From NCBI GenBank assembly GCA_046290435.1, contig JBKAGO010000044.1, positions 49,619 through 113,618 on the forward strand: a stretch of 64,000 nucleotides of DNA, written 5' to 3'. Below, piece after piece: positions 35,895 to 44,344 of the stretch; within the stretch, counting starts at the first letter, position 1; each line of letters starts with the position of its first letter. The notes below the pieces were generated by a model. The model made no database searches. It saw only the letters and a list, made by a program, of their open reading frames with translations, and was not told the origin of the DNA. The position numbers were made by a program, and so were the translations under genes. This DNA comes from CAVQUE01 sp046290435. Its GTDB lineage: Bacteria; Actinomycetota; Acidimicrobiia; Acidimicrobiales; UBA8592.

Positions 35895-35963
35895 CGACAC
35901 GACTCCAAGGGACGCGTCCCGCACATCGCTCGCGGGATCGACGAAGTCAGCGCGGCCTCTGGG

Positions 35964-36389
35964 TCAGAGCTGCTCGCCCGGGAGGTGGCTTCCCTGGGTG
36001 AACCACGACGTGAGGAGGTCTTCGTCGAGGTCGTCATCCTCGCGGATGTCGAGGTACCGGACGTCGGGGACCTTGGACGACTTCGGCGGCTCGGGGTCCA
36101 GCGACGCACCGTTGTGGAAGCAGATCTGGACGTACTTGGTGAAGCACCGGAACGAGGCGAACACGGTGTGCTCGTCCACGCCGTAGAAGGGCTGGTTCCA
36201 GCGGACCTTCTTGTACACGTCGGAGACGGCAGCTGTGATGAGCTCGTCGATGCGTTCGCCCAGAGCCCGTTTCCATTCGGGCATCGCCTCGATGTAGGCC
36301 TGCACCGGCTCGTCGCCGTCGCCCTTGGGGATCTGGGGGTTGCCGCCCGAGAGCAGCGTCACCTCGGTGGGTTTGTTCCAGGTGCTCAT
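35964..36389 (-). CDS. DUF1801 (YdhG-like) protein
   Basis: The 141-residue soluble protein has the DUF1801 pattern: VQAYIEAMPEWKRALGERIDEL, KKVRWNQPFYG and a FCFHNGA-like YVQICFHNGASL stretch. The family is small, cytoplasmic and of unknown biochemical role. The gene is divergent from the RNA-repair operon, with 227 bases between in which I see no clear operator. Confidence 0.85.
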   Translation of the reverse strand: MSTWNKPTEVTLLSGGNPQIPKGDGDEPVQAYIEAMPEWKRALGERIDELITAAVSDVYKKVRWNQPFYGVDEHTVFASFRCFTKYVQICFHNGASLDPEPPKSSKVPDVRYLDIREDDDLDEDLLTSWFTQGSHLPGEQL

Positions 36390-36616
36390 GTGAGGACGCC
36401 TTCCAGTGCGTCGAGTCGGGCCGTAGCCCCACATCATGCCGAAACACTGCAATCTCGGCCTTCGGCTCGATCTCGTTGATCGTCCGATCATTGCCCCTCG
36501 CTGACCGGAACGACGACGAGGGCATTCGACGGAGAGCGGAACGCACTCGCCGGAATTGTTCTCGACGACGGCCGGTGGTGGGTCATCATGAGGGGCCCTC
36601 GATCCGGCGGTTCCCG

Positions 36617-38017
36617 ATGCTGTTGACCATCACGACCGAGCATGCGCCTGCGACCGATCTCGGGTTCCTCCTGCACAAGCATCCCGACAACGTCCGTGCC
36701 GTGTCGTTCCCGTTCGGTGAGGCCCACGTCTTCTTCCCCGAGGCGGGGGAGCAGCGCTGCACCGCCGCATTGCTGGTGGAGGTGGACCCGATCGGGCTCA
36801 TTCGCCGCCGGGGACACAAGGGCCAGGAGTCGTTCTCGCTCGCCGGCTACGTGAACGACCGGCCCTATGTGGCCTCGTCGTTCCTCAGCGTCGCCATCGG
36901 CAAGGTGTTCGGTACGGCGATGTCGGGTCGATGCGACAAGCGTCCCGAGCTCGTCGGCACGGCGCTGCGGTTCGAGGTCGAGGTGCCCGTCCTGCCCATC
37001 CGGGGTGGCGAGGCGGTGCTGCGTTCGCTGTTCGAACCGCTCGGGTACGACGTCGAGGCGACGCCGATCCCGCTGGACGAGGAGTTCCCCGTGTGGGGAC
37101 CGAGCCGGTACTGGTCGGTGCGGCTGGCCGGTGTGGTGCGCCTCGCCGACCTGTTGTCGCACCTGTACGTGCTGTTGCCGGTACTCGACGACGCCAAGCA
37201 CTACTGGGTCGGCGACGACGAAGGCCGCAAGCTGCTCGACAAGGGTGGCGCCTGGCTGGCGTCGCATCCCGAGCGCGAGCTCATCAGCCGTCGCTACCTC
37301 AAGCACCGCCGTTCGCTCGCGGACGACGTCCTGGTTCGCCTCGCCGACGACGCACCGGACGACCTGGCCGTGGCCGACGAGGGCCACGACCGCGAAGAGG
37401 CGGAGGTCGAGGAGCGCATCAGCCTGAACCAGCAGCGTCTCGAGGCCGTCACCGCCGCGATCGTCGACGCCGGAGCGGCGCGGGTGCTCGACCTCGGTTG
37501 CGGCGAGGGACGCCTCGTGCAGGCGTTGATGAAGACGCCGCAGATCGCCCAGGTGACCGGTGCCGACGTGTCGACGCGGGTGCTCGAGCGTGCGGCCGCC
37601 CGGCTCCACCTCGACGACCTGTCGGACCGCCAGCGCGACCGGGTCAGCCTGATCCAGGCGGGTCTCACCTACCGCGACAGCCGGTTCGCCGGGTTCGACG
37701 CGGCGACGCTGGTCGAGGTCGTCGAACATCTCGACGAGCCCCGGCTCGGCGCGCTCGAGCAGGTCGTGTTCGCGGATGCCGCACCGGCGACGGTGATCGT
37801 CACGACCCCGAACCGCGAGCACAACGTCCGGTTCGAGTCGCTGCCCGCAGGGGAGTTCCGCCACCGCGACCACCGGTTCGAGTGGACCCGTGCCGAGTTC
37901 GCCGACTGGGCCGGCCACATCGCCTCGGCACACGGCTACGCGGTGGCCTTCACCCCGATCGGCCCCGACGACCCCGAGGTCGGCCCGCCGACGCAGATGG
38001 CGGTGTTCACCCGATGA
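36617..38017 (+). CDS. hen1: Bacterial Hen1: 3'-terminal RNA ribose 2'-O-methyltransferase
   Basis: The 466-residue protein has the N-terminal domain of bacterial Hen1 (about 1-240), which assists the ligase part of Pnkp. The C-terminal SAM-dependent methyltransferase has motif I VLDLGCGEGRL and the metal site Glu367, Glu370, His371 (VEVVEHL) with a further His near 416-419. Hen1 adds a 2'-O-methyl group at the 3' end of a cleaved RNA before ligation, so the repaired RNA resists the same ribotoxin. Its stop overlaps the Pnkp start by 4 bases. Confidence 0.96.
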   Translation: MLLTITTEHAPATDLGFLLHKHPDNVRAVSFPFGEAHVFFPEAGEQRCTAALLVEVDPIGLIRRRGHKGQESFSLAGYVNDRPYVASSFLSVAIGKVFGTAMSGRCDKRPELVGTALRFEVEVPVLPIRGGEAVLRSLFEPLGYDVEATPIPLDEEFPVWGPSRYWSVRLAGVVRLADLLSHLYVLLPVLDDAKHYWVGDDEGRKLLDKGGAWLASHPERELISRRYLKHRRSLADDVLVRLADDAPDDLAVADEGHDREEAEVEERISLNQQRLEAVTAAIVDAGAARVLDLGCGEGRLVQALMKTPQIAQVTGADVSTRVLERAAARLHLDDLSDRQRDRVSLIQAGLTYRDSRFAGFDAATLVEVVEHLDEPRLGALEQVVFADAAPATVIVTTPNREHNVRFESLPAGEFRHRDHRFEWTRAEFADWAGHIASAHGYAVAFTPIGPDDPEVGPPTQMAVFTR

Positions 38018-40560
38018 CCGCCTCCACGACGATCACCATTCCCGACCTGGCGTTGGTCGTGTTGATCGGCCCGTCCGGCGCGGGCAAGTCCAGCTTCGCG
38101 GCCCGCCACTTCGCGCCGAGCGAGGTGCTGTCATCGGACTTCTGCCGCTTCCTCGTGGCCGGCGACGAGAACGACCAGGCGGCAACGCCCGCGGCGTTCG
38201 ACGTGTTGGGCTACATCGCCGGCAAGCGTCTCGAAGCCGGCCGGCTGACGGTGGTCGACGCCACCAGCGTGCAGCGCGACGCCCGCGCCCCGCTGATCGC
38301 CCTGGCCCGGGAGCACCACGTGCTGCCGGTGGCGATCGTGCTCGACGTACCCGAGAAGGTCTGCGCCGAGCGCAACGCCACGCGCCCCGATCGCAACATC
38401 CCCGCGCACGCCATGCGCCGCCAGCACCAACAGCTCCGCAAGTCGATCAAGGGGCTCCAGCGCGAAGGGTTCCGCCGCGTCTTCGTCCTGAAGGGCGCCG
38501 ACGAGATCGACGCCGTCACGATCGAGCGCGAACGGCGCTGGACCGACCGCCGCGACGACCACGGCCCGTTCGACTTCATCGGCGACGTCCACGGCTGCGC
38601 CGACGAACTGGTGCTGTTGCTCGCCGAGCTCGGCTACGACGTCGCGACCGACCGCTCCACCGCCGTGCATCCGGCGGGGCGTCGGGCGTTCTTCGTCGGC
38701 GACCTCGTCGACCGAGGTCCCGACAGCCCCGGGGTGCTCCGCCTCGTCATGGGCATGGTGCGCGACGGAACCGCGGCCTGCATCCCCGGCAACCACGAGA
38801 ACAAGCTGGGGCGCGCCCTCGCCGGCCGCAACGTGCAGGTCTCCCACGGCCTCGCCGAGACCCTCGCCCAGCTCGAGGCCGAGCCACCGGAGTTCCGCAC
38901 CGAGGTCGCCGCGTTCATCGACGGCCTCGTCAGCCACGCGGTGCTCGACGACGGCCGCTGCGTCGTCGCGCACGCCGGGCTGCCCGAACGGCTGCAGAAC
39001 CGGTCCTCGGGTGCGGTGCGCGCCTTCGCGCTCTACGGCGACACCACCGGCGAGACCGACGAGTTCGGTCTCCCGGTTCGCTACCCCTGGGCCGACGACT
39101 ACCGGGGCTCCGCCATCGTCGTCTACGGCCACACGCCGGTCCCCGAGGCCGAGTGGATCAACAACACCATCTGCATCGACACCGGCTGTGTGTTCGGCGG
39201 CAAGCTCACCGCGCTGCGCTATCCCGAACGCGAGCTCGAGTCGGTGCCGGCGGCGCGCACCTACTGGGAGCCGATCAAGCCGCTGCGGTCCGAAGTGGAA
39301 GAGATGGAACGGCCGGCCGCGCTCCTCGACGCCACCGACGTGCTGGGCAAGCGCATCGTCGACACGCGTCTGCAGCCGCGCATCACCATCGGCGCCGACA
39401 ACGCCGCAGCCGCGTTCGAGGTCATGAGCCGCTTCGCGATCGACCCCCGCTGGCTCGTGTACCTCCCGCCGACCATGGCGCCGACGGCCACCTCGGCGCG
39501 CGGGGATCTGCTCGAACACCCGTCCGAGGCCTTCGCCGCCTACCGGCGAGACGGCATCACCGAGGTCATCTGCGAGGAGAAGCACATGGGATCGCGGGCG
39601 GTCGTCGTGGTGTGCCGCGACGCCGAGGTCGCCGCCCGGCGGTTCGGGATCGACGACCCCATCGGAGGAACGGTCCATACCCGCACCGGGCGGGCGTTCT
39701 TCGCCGATCCGGCATGGCAGGCCGCGGTCGTCGAACGCACCCGCGCCGCCATCGCCGCCGCCGAACTGTGGGACACCCTCGAGACCGACTGGTTGGTGCT
39801 CGACACCGAGCTGCTGCCGTGGAGTGCCAAGGCCGAGGAACTCCTGCGGACCCAGTACGCAGCCGTCGGCGCGTCGGGTCGCGCCATGACCTCGCGTGCG
39901 GGCGAGCTGTTGGCCGCGGCGAGCGCCCGAGGCATCGATGTGTCCGACCTTGCCCACCGAACCGAGGAGCGCGGCCACGCCATCGACGGGTTCGTCGACG
40001 CCTACCGGCGCTACTGCTGGCCGGTCGCCGGACCCGATGACCTGCAGCTCGCGCCCTTCGTCGTCCTCGCCGGCGAGGGGAACCTCCTCGCCGATCGCGA
40101 CCACGGCTGGCACATGGCCATGGCCGAGCGGCTCGCCGCAGCGAGCGACGGATTCGTCCGACCGACGCGGAACCAGACCGTCGACCTCGGCGATCCCGAG
40201 AGCGAAGCCGCCGCCGTTGCGTGGTGGGAGCAGCTCGTCGACGCCGGTGGCGAAGGCATGGTCGTCAAGCCCCTCGGGTCGATCGTGACCGGCGGGCGGG
40301 GGTTGATCCAGCCGGGCATCAAGTGCCGCGGGCCCGAGTACCTCCGCATCATCTACGGCCCCGACTACCTCCTGCCGCGCAACCTCGAGCGGCTCCGCGA
40401 ACGCAACCTCGGCAGGAAGCGATCGCTCGCGCAGCGCGAGTTCGCTCTGGGCATCGAAGCCCTCGAACGCTTCGTCGCCGGCGAACCGCTCCACCGGGTC
40501 CACGAGTGCGTCTTCGGCGTCCTCGCCATGGAGAGCGAGCCCGTCGACCCCCGACTATGA
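38014..40560 (+). CDS. pnkp: Pnkp: polynucleotide kinase-phosphatase-ligase
   Basis: The 848-residue protein has three modules. The kinase has P-loop GPSGAGKS at 19-26. The calcineurin-type phosphatase at about 185-400 has GDVHG with Asp191/His193, GDLVDRG, GNHE, AHAGL and VYGHTP. The ligase-like adenylyltransferase from about 470 has nucleophile Lys523 in EEKHMGS. Together these heal 5'-OH and 2',3'-cyclic phosphate ends and, with Hen1, seal them. Size and order match the characterised clostridial enzyme. Overlap with hen1 shows they are made together. Confidence 0.97.
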   Translation: MTASTTITIPDLALVVLIGPSGAGKSSFAARHFAPSEVLSSDFCRFLVAGDENDQAATPAAFDVLGYIAGKRLEAGRLTVVDATSVQRDARAPLIALAREHHVLPVAIVLDVPEKVCAERNATRPDRNIPAHAMRRQHQQLRKSIKGLQREGFRRVFVLKGADEIDAVTIERERRWTDRRDDHGPFDFIGDVHGCADELVLLLAELGYDVATDRSTAVHPAGRRAFFVGDLVDRGPDSPGVLRLVMGMVRDGTAACIPGNHENKLGRALAGRNVQVSHGLAETLAQLEAEPPEFRTEVAAFIDGLVSHAVLDDGRCVVAHAGLPERLQNRSSGAVRAFALYGDTTGETDEFGLPVRYPWADDYRGSAIVVYGHTPVPEAEWINNTICIDTGCVFGGKLTALRYPERELESVPAARTYWEPIKPLRSEVEEMERPAALLDATDVLGKRIVDTRLQPRITIGADNAAAAFEVMSRFAIDPRWLVYLPPTMAPTATSARGDLLEHPSEAFAAYRRDGITEVICEEKHMGSRAVVVVCRDAEVAARRFGIDDPIGGTVHTRTGRAFFADPAWQAAVVERTRAAIAAAELWDTLETDWLVLDTELLPWSAKAEELLRTQYAAVGASGRAMTSRAGELLAAASARGIDVSDLAHRTEERGHAIDGFVDAYRRYCWPVAGPDDLQLAPFVVLAGEGNLLADRDHGWHMAMAERLAAASDGFVRPTRNQTVDLGDPESEAAAVAWWEQLVDAGGEGMVVKPLGSIVTGGRGLIQPGIKCRGPEYLRIIYGPDYLLPRNLERLRERNLGRKRSLAQREFALGIEALERFVAGEPLHRVHECVFGVLAMESEPVDPRL

Positions 40561-40593
40561 ACGGGACCGAAGTCGTCCGCCGGCTCGTCCTCG

Positions 40594-41985
40594 TCAACCG
40601 ATGTTCACGCCGGTGGCGGCGGTGGACCCGGCGGCCATGTAGCGGTCGAGCGTCTCGTGGAAGTGCCTGATGCGGCTCTCCTGGTAGCGCATGAGGGTGA
40701 CGCCCGGCTTCTTCGAGGCGCGCAGCCCGCGCTGGATGCGCATGAGATTGTCCGTGTCCTGATCGGCGACCATTGCCGCCGAACCGAGTTCAGGCGCGTC
40801 GGACCACTTCTGATCCGGGCCGAGCAGCCGCATCTTCGCTGGTTCGGGATGGCTGCCATCGGGGGCCTTCGAGAACAGGAACATGATCTCCATGATCGAG
40901 GTCTCGGGGTCGTCGCCGTTGGGTCGGAACCGGTAGGTGATCGGCAGAGCCTGACCGCCCCAGGGGACCATGTTGGGGAACAGCATGTACTCGATGAGAT
41001 CGAGCGACTCGGTGTCGGACAATCCGGACAGGTCGCGTCGGGTCGAGCGCGAGATCTTCTCGCGTGCCCGCTCGGCGAGTTTGTCCCTGGCCCGTTCTCC
41101 CTCCGCGACTTCGATCGGCGCGCCGCCGAAGAATGGAACGTCGCGGCGCATCTCCTCGACCGTGCGTTCCGGTGGCGTGCTCTGCATGGACGGGCTGGGC
41201 ACACCTTGCACGCTGATCATGCGGCTCACGTGGCGGATCCCGGGCCACACGTCGTACTGCGTGTTCGTGTCGCCGTAGTAGGCGAGCACCTGAGGGTGAG
41301 CGGAGGAGACGTGGTAGGCCTCGACGAAGGCCTCCATGGCCAGCTTCCAGTTGCAGGGCATGATCTTGGCGACGTGGGCCGCCGTGTAGCGATTCTCGAG
41401 TTCGAACGCTGCGAAGTGCTCCGGGAGGTTCTCCAGGTACGCGTCCAGGGGTTCGGCGTCGGGGTCGAGGTTGACGAACACGAACCCGCCCCAGGTCCCG
41501 ACCTGCGCCTCGTGCAGGTTGAGCTCGGTCGGGTCGATGTCGGGGAGGTCCCATTGCTGGGGGATGTGGGCCAGGGTGCCGTCGAGCCTCCAGGTCCAGG
41601 AGTGGAAGGGGCAACGGAACCGCTGGACGCAGCCGCCTTCGGTCCGCAGCATCGTGCCCCGGTGCAGGCACGAGTTGATGTAGGCGCGGATCTCGTCGGG
41701 GCCGGTGCGCACGACGATGATCGAATCGTGGACGATCTCGTAGATGACGTGGTCGCCGACGTCGGGGATCTCCTCGACACGGCAGGCGAGTTGCCAGCAC
41801 TTTCGCCAGACGTGTTCGACCTCGCGGTCGTGCCACTCCTTCGAGAAGTAGCGGTCGATCGGGATGTCGTCGGTGCTCTGGTCCCGGGCAGGCGACTCGA
41901 CACGCATGATGTCCGGCGCAGGATTGACGTCGTCGGCGAGGACGTCCTGCACCGACGGCGACGGGCGGTTCGAGATGAGATCCAT
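40594..41985 (-). CDS. Rieske non-heme iron oxygenase, alpha subunit
   Basis: The 463-residue protein has a Rieske [2Fe-2S] domain with Cys106-x-His108 (CLHRG) and Cys125-x2-His128 (CPFHSW). The catalytic domain has iron ligands His225 and His230 (EAYHVSSAHP) and a C-terminal Asp further on. It should hydroxylate an aromatic ring or demethylate a small organic compound using electrons from a reductase that is not encoded nearby. It is the last gene of a TetR-DUF3237-oxygenase group; 61 bases separate it from the DUF3237 gene. Confidence 0.93.
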   Translation of the reverse strand: MDLISNRPSPSVQDVLADDVNPAPDIMRVESPARDQSTDDIPIDRYFSKEWHDREVEHVWRKCWQLACRVEEIPDVGDHVIYEIVHDSIIVVRTGPDEIRAYINSCLHRGTMLRTEGGCVQRFRCPFHSWTWRLDGTLAHIPQQWDLPDIDPTELNLHEAQVGTWGGFVFVNLDPDAEPLDAYLENLPEHFAAFELENRYTAAHVAKIMPCNWKLAMEAFVEAYHVSSAHPQVLAYYGDTNTQYDVWPGIRHVSRMISVQGVPSPSMQSTPPERTVEEMRRDVPFFGGAPIEVAEGERARDKLAERAREKISRSTRRDLSGLSDTESLDLIEYMLFPNMVPWGGQALPITYRFRPNGDDPETSIMEIMFLFSKAPDGSHPEPAKMRLLGPDQKWSDAPELGSAAMVADQDTDNLMRIQRGLRASKKPGVTLMRYQESRIRHFHETLDRYMAAGSTAATGVNIG

Positions 41986-42046
41986 GGTGCAGGTCCTGTT
42001 CAGGCAGCCGGCTCGCGCCGTGTCGGGAAGCGGGTCGGCACGAGCG

Positions 42047-42463
42047 TCATCGGAGTTCGAACCACTCGTAGCGGAGCTCGCTGAGCTCGCCTCGGCCGAC
42101 CGCCAGCAGCGGGTTGAGCCACGTGTACTGCGGTGCCGCGGTCTCGAACATCACCGCGACATGGATCGGTGCGGTTCCGAAGCGCTCGGCGGCGTCGCTG
42201 CGGCCCCGGTACTGCACGAAGACGATGGCGTCGTCGTCGGTGCGGATCGTGGCTCGTACGTCGATGGTCGCGACCTCGCCGGCGATCGTCAGCCAGTCCG
42301 CCGCAGCCGGGCCTTCCAGAGCGCCGCTGAGGCGGTCGCCGCTGAGCCGCATGGCCGCGATGGGAGCGATCATCCGTGTGCCGGCCGGGCCTCCCTTGAT
42401 GACGGTGGGCGCCGCCAACTCGAGCTGGACGGAACACAACGGGACGAGTGTCGGGGACTCCAT
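42047..42463 (-). CDS. DUF3237 protein
   Basis: The 138-residue protein has the DUF3237 pattern (LVPLCSVQLELAAP, then ADWLTIAGEVATIDVRATI, and EYEWFELR-like RYEWFELR at the end), a small beta-barrel family of unknown activity often found next to aromatic-degradation enzymes. The start at 42463 is where similarity begins. An inverted repeat at 42483-42499 lies just upstream. Confidence 0.82.
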   Translation of the reverse strand: MESPTLVPLCSVQLELAAPTVIKGGPAGTRMIAPIAAMRLSGDRLSGALEGPAAADWLTIAGEVATIDVRATIRTDDDAIVFVQYRGRSDAAERFGTAPIHVAVMFETAAPQYTWLNPLLAVGRGELSELRYEWFELR

Positions 42464-42482
42464 GGCGTAAGGCTGACACCGA

Positions 42483-42499
42483 GTTGACAGGGCGTCAAC
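42483..42499. promoter_or_regulatory. Inverted repeat GTTGAC-N5-GTCAAC before DUF3237
   Basis: A perfect 6-5-6 palindrome sits 19 bases before the DUF3237 start, between it and the TetR gene. The TTGAC-type arms are common in TetR-family operators of lipid and aromatic pathways. Confidence 0.5.
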
Positions 42500-42529
42500 C
42501 AATCCGTCGGCTTCCGTCCGCCCGGACGC

Positions 42530-43144
42530 TCAGGTGGTGGGCAGCCCGATCGCCCGGGCCCAGACCACGGCCAGGGTGCGGATCGCCTCGTCGTCGTCCA
42601 GGTCGTGGCCGAGCAGGTAGCGGCCCCGGGCCATGTCCTCGACCATGCCTCCCAGGGCGATGGCCATCATGTGTGCCTCGAGCCCATCGGGGTCCTGCCG
42701 GCGAGATCGGCCCGGCAACGCCTGTGCGATCGCCTCGGCGAAGCGCATGCGGATCTCGAGGCGGACGGTGCGAAAGGCGTCGCTGGCGACGGTTGCCTGG
42801 TCGAGCACCGCCAGGAGGGGCGCCCGATCGCGGTAGGCATGCATGAACTGGCCGATGGTGGACACGAGCGTCTCGAACGGCGACGTGCCGGGCGAGAGCG
42901 GACGGGTCGACGCTTCGAACAACTCGTCGGCCAGCCCCCGCACCAGTTCCTCGAGGGCGGCATCGGCGGAGGTGAAGTAGGAGTAGAACGACGCCCGGGA
43001 ACCGCCGGAGCGTCGCACGATGTCCGCGACGGTCGTCCTCGAGTAACCGACATCTTCGAAAGCTTCGCGGGTGGCTGCGAGGAGTTGATTTCGCCGTTGG
43101 CGTCCGCGATCTGTCGATACCGGCTGGTCCGGGGTTCTCGCCAT
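42530..43144 (-). CDS. TetR-family regulator of the Rieske oxygenase locus
   Basis: The 204-residue protein has an N-terminal helix-turn-helix (RTTVADIVRRSGGSRASFYSYF) and a long ligand-binding half. It is followed after 66 bases by DUF3237 and the oxygenase on the same strand, and the gap holds a palindrome. It probably represses these genes until an aromatic or acyl ligand appears. Confidence 0.92.
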   Translation of the reverse strand: MARTPDQPVSTDRGRQRRNQLLAATREAFEDVGYSRTTVADIVRRSGGSRASFYSYFTSADAALEELVRGLADELFEASTRPLSPGTSPFETLVSTIGQFMHAYRDRAPLLAVLDQATVASDAFRTVRLEIRMRFAEAIAQALPGRSRRQDPDGLEAHMMAIALGGMVEDMARGRYLLGHDLDDDEAIRTLAVVWARAIGLPTT

Positions 43145-43258
43145 CGGGCCCGACCCTATTCGATCCGCATCCGAGGCCGGAGTGAGGTCGAACCGGTGCC
43201 GGGTCGATGCCCGTCGCTGCCGGTCCGACCGTCGTCGACGTGGACCGGCTGGTCGGTG

Positions 43259-44062
43259 CTACTGAATGACCCAGCCGCCGTCGATGTGGATCATCTGGCC
43301 GGTCATGTAGTCGCTGTCGTCGCTGACGAGGAAGGCGGCCGTCCCCTTGATGTCGTCGGGGGTCGAGACGCGCTTCAGCGCGAGGATCTCGGCGAGATCC
43401 TCGAACGCCTGGCCTTCGCGCTCCTTGAATCCGATCTCCACGAGGTCCTTGTCGAGTTGCTCCCACAGCGGGGTCTTGACGACGCCGGGCGCGTAGCCAT
43501 TGACCGTGATGTTGTGCTCGGCCAGAGCCACGGCGCCGCAGTGTGTCAGGGCGAGGCAGCCGTACTTCGACGTGCAGTAGACGGTGACGTCCACCAACGG
43601 CTTGCGCGACGCGACGGAGCCGACGCAGATCATCTTGTAGGGGCGTTCCTGGGGGCCCTGTTCGATCATCTGGCGGGCGGTCTCCTGCATCCCCAGCCAC
43701 ATGCCCTTGGTGTTGACGTCCATGATGAAGTCCCAGTTGTCCTCATCGATGTCCATGAAGAACCGGGGCTTGTTCAGGCCGGCGTTGAAGAGGCCGACGT
43801 TGATCGTTCCGAATGCGTCGACCGTTGCGGCGACTGCTGCGGCGTTGTCTTCGCGTTTGGTGACGTCGCACCGCACCGCTATGGCCGAGCCGTTCCCGCT
43901 GCCGTTGATGCGGTCGGCCACTGTCTGGGCCTCGTCGACATCGATGTCGGCCAGGCATACGTTCGCGCCGAGTTCGGCGAAGTGCTCCGCGTTGGTTGCC
44001 CCCATGCCGCGGCCGGCGCCGGTGATGAGAATGTTCTTGCCCTCGAGACGGTTCGGGTCCAC
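43259..44062 (-). CDS. SDR dehydrogenase of the LacI-controlled locus (1)
   Basis: The 267-residue protein has cofactor motif TGAGRGMG and Asp after the second strand (LADID), which favours NAD. It has NAG, an active-site Ser (VGSVAS) and Tyr-x3-Lys (YCTSK). It is a paralogue of the SDR at 53840 (both share NWDFIM-VN and DYMTGQ-IDGG). The GTG start is backed by GGGAGAG. It is divergent from the transporter ATPase, with two LacI-type operators between them. A polyol, sugar or cyclitol dehydrogenase role is likely. Confidence 0.92.
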   Translation of the reverse strand: MDPNRLEGKNILITGAGRGMGATNAEHFAELGANVCLADIDVDEAQTVADRINGSGNGSAIAVRCDVTKREDNAAAVAATVDAFGTINVGLFNAGLNKPRFFMDIDEDNWDFIMDVNTKGMWLGMQETARQMIEQGPQERPYKMICVGSVASRKPLVDVTVYCTSKYGCLALTHCGAVALAEHNITVNGYAPGVVKTPLWEQLDKDLVEIGFKEREGQAFEDLAEILALKRVSTPDDIKGTAAFLVSDDSDYMTGQMIHIDGGWVIQ

Positions 44063-44186
44063 GGCGAGCGCTCTCCCTGTCGTTGTGCTGTCGTGTGGTC
44101 GGCTGCCCCACCAGGCGCCACGCGCAGGCCGCTGGTGGCTGCGGTGACAGGGGACACAGCTATCGTAGCCTGTCGTTCGGAATGGT

Positions 44187-44200
44187 TGCAAACGATTGCA
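44187..44200. promoter_or_regulatory. LacI-type operator TGCAAACGATTGCA
   Basis: The half sites TGCAA and TTGCA flank AACG/ACGA with one mismatch from the perfect site at 44252. It lies 125 bases before the leftward SDR start. Confidence 0.7.
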
Positions 44201-44251
44201 TCCAAATCAGTTATGGCGCTGAGCATGCGCACGGAGCTAGAGTCTCTGGGC

Positions 44252-44265
44252 TGCAATCGATTGCA
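44252..44265. promoter_or_regulatory. LacI-type operator TGCAATCGATTGCA (perfect palindrome)
   Basis: A 14-base perfect palindrome 65 bp from the 44187 site and 80 bases before the ATPase start. Central CG and 7-base arms are typical for LacI-family operators. Confidence 0.75.
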
Positions 44266-44344
44266 TGTCCGGTGTTGATCGATGGCTCCGCATGGGCCAC
44301 GGTGGACCACCTCCGCCGGCCCGGCGCGATGGGAGGAACCCGCA

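Noticed and set aside
35917..35937. TCCCGC/GCGGGA hairpin between the epoxide-hydrolase-like and DUF1801 genes
   Set aside because: Only 6 bp and GC-rich by chance level; not strong enough to call a terminator.
36488..37933. 481-codon minus-strand frame opposite hen1
   Set aside because: Antisense shadow; hen1 shows the methyltransferase motifs and overlaps pnkp.
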